From: Syntrophobacter fumaroxidans MPOB
Lineage (GTDB): Bacteria; Desulfobacterota; Syntrophobacteria; Syntrophobacterales; Syntrophobacteraceae
Reading direction: 5' to 3'
DNA: 64,000 nt
NCBI RefSeq assembly: GCF_000014965.1
Contig: NC_008554.1
Location: 3,894,001 to 3,958,000 of the forward strand
A model generated the notes under the pieces. The model searched no databases. It was not told the DNA's origin and saw only the letters and a list, made by a program, of their open reading frames with translations. This document shows, in pieces, positions 63,302 to 64,000 of the stretch (its first letter is position 1; each line of letters opens with the position of its first letter). Position numbers and translations under genes: made by a program.

Positions 63302-63731
63302 ACTCCAACCTCCTTGTTCGTTGGCGATCCCCTTCGGCCAGGGGGGCCGTCCGCGGCCTTCGACTCGTTGCCGTCGGCTTGCCGGATGGAGACCGGATGT
63401 TCCTCGATCCATGGACGGCGCTCCGGGGTGCGCGGCAGAGCCGTGCTCGGGAGCGTCGCGATGATGATTGCCCGGACTGTCCTGCAGCGGCAAGAGCCGG
63501 ACACACAGGAACGGGGGATAGTGTTCCGCATGAGGTGTGAATTCATACAAACAGCATTTGTGACCGGATGTCAACATCGCATTTCATCATCACGAGAATG
63601 CTTCGGGAGCGCGGCGAGATTCGTGCAGCGCTCTTTTTTCAAGCGGTCCGAATACCGTTGGAAAAGCTGGCGCGCCGTGGTAATAGAAGCTGATCCCGAA
63701 TTTGAAAAAATACAGGAGCCATCCCGACCAC
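63302..63731. other. Gene-free stretch
   Basis: 430 bases between the divergent FadL-type and methyltransferase genes. It must hold their promoters; I found no clear boxes, repeat or frame. Confidence 0.5.
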
Positions 63732-64000
63732 ATGCAATGCATCGAGTACCTGATGGAAAGCGAGGATGAGGCGACCCGTCTGGAAATGAAGACGGATTGC
63801 CGGTCCGTTGAGGCGCAGGCCCTCTGGGCGGGCCTCGGGCCGGGAATGCGGGTCGCGGACATCTGCTGCGGAACGGGCAAGACCAGCGCGTGCCTGAACG
63901 CGCTGGTTCAACCGGGGGGAACGGTGATCGGAATCGACGGATCCCCCGAGAGGGTCGCTTACGCCGTCGATCACTATGGAGGGGAGGGGATTGAGTTCAG
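63732..64000 (+). CDS. SAM-dependent methyltransferase, 3' end outside the window
   Basis: 89 codons are visible. Motif I of class I methyltransferases, VADICCGTGKTS, lies near residue 47, and the acidic residue binding SAM ribose is in VIGIDGSPERV near 70. The start is uncertain: ATG 63732 has CAGGAG 13 bases upstream, and the in-frame ATG at 63753 (MESEDEAT) is an alternative. The target is unknown. Confidence 0.75.
   Translation, partial: MQCIEYLMESEDEATRLEMKTDCRSVEAQALWAGLGPGMRVADICCGTGKTSACLNALVQPGGTVIGIDGSPERVAYAVDHYGGEGIEF

Overview
The window looks like the chromosome of a Gram-negative, anaerobic deltaproteobacterium (Desulfobacterota). A Syntrophobacter-type organism is my best guess; this is inference, not an identification. 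The reasons are: GC-rich genes; the order rpsF-rpsR-DUF2232-rplI-dnaB; a fused CobA-HemD next to hemC; rubrerythrin and rubredoxin as oxidative-stress proteins; heptose and outer-membrane genes (gmhA, GT9, MlaA, FadL); an RACo-like ASKHA protein; and many palindromic intergenic repeats.

Layout. 1-9.6 kb is accessory-looking: the end of a large membrane protein, a repeat cluster, three secreted proteins, then a two-gene AbiEi/nucleotidyltransferase module with its own promoter and nested operator, ending at a tRNA-Leu(CAG). 9.8-19.2 kb is housekeeping: ribF, hflX, dnaB-rplI-DUF2232-rpsR-rpsF, an FtsB-like protein and an ASKHA protein. 19.2-28.4 kb holds khpA, a GT9 glycosyltransferase, a cupin next to a molybdopterin oxidoreductase, ftsH and mlaA. 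At 28.4-30.3 kb a complete group II (class C type) intron sits directly behind the mlaA terminator. 30.4-37 kb carries cobA-hemD, hemC, an FmdB-type protein, and an operon of a class IV aminotransferase, gmhA, an unknown conserved enzyme-like protein and a cyclophilin-like protein. 37-43 kb has a HAD phosphatase, a PAC2 protein, a receiver-histidine kinase, an AtuA/DUF4387 pair and a cold-shock gene with a long leader. 43-54 kb is rich in redox and metal genes: ferredoxin, glutaredoxin-thioredoxin reductase fusion, glutaredoxin, rubrerythrin, rubredoxin, CopZ-CopA, a universal stress protein and a cytochrome b5-like/DUF2231 protein. 54-64 kb has an M16 protease pair, YjbQ, an exported cyclophilin, a hydrolase/radical SAM pair, a FadL-type porin and the start of a methyltransferase.

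The most striking non-coding signal is a set of related MITE-like palindromic elements. One family (called Rep-A here) has ends related to ATACCGAGGTGCGTTCAAG and internal hairpins with loops ATAAA and TTTAT. Six copies are clear and one is doubtful. A second family (Rep-B) has 12-bp inverted ends TTACCTAGAAAA. The two often lie side by side, one Rep-A copy is interrupted by a further element, and another is cut by the group II intron.

The best candidates for something less described are the AbiEi-like protein with an apparent PD-(D/E)XK nuclease region plus its nucleotidyltransferase (7.3-9.3 kb), the overlapping hydrolase/radical SAM pair (59.4-61.9 kb), and the repeat/intron mosaic. No CRISPR array, rRNA operon, integrase or transposase gene was seen.
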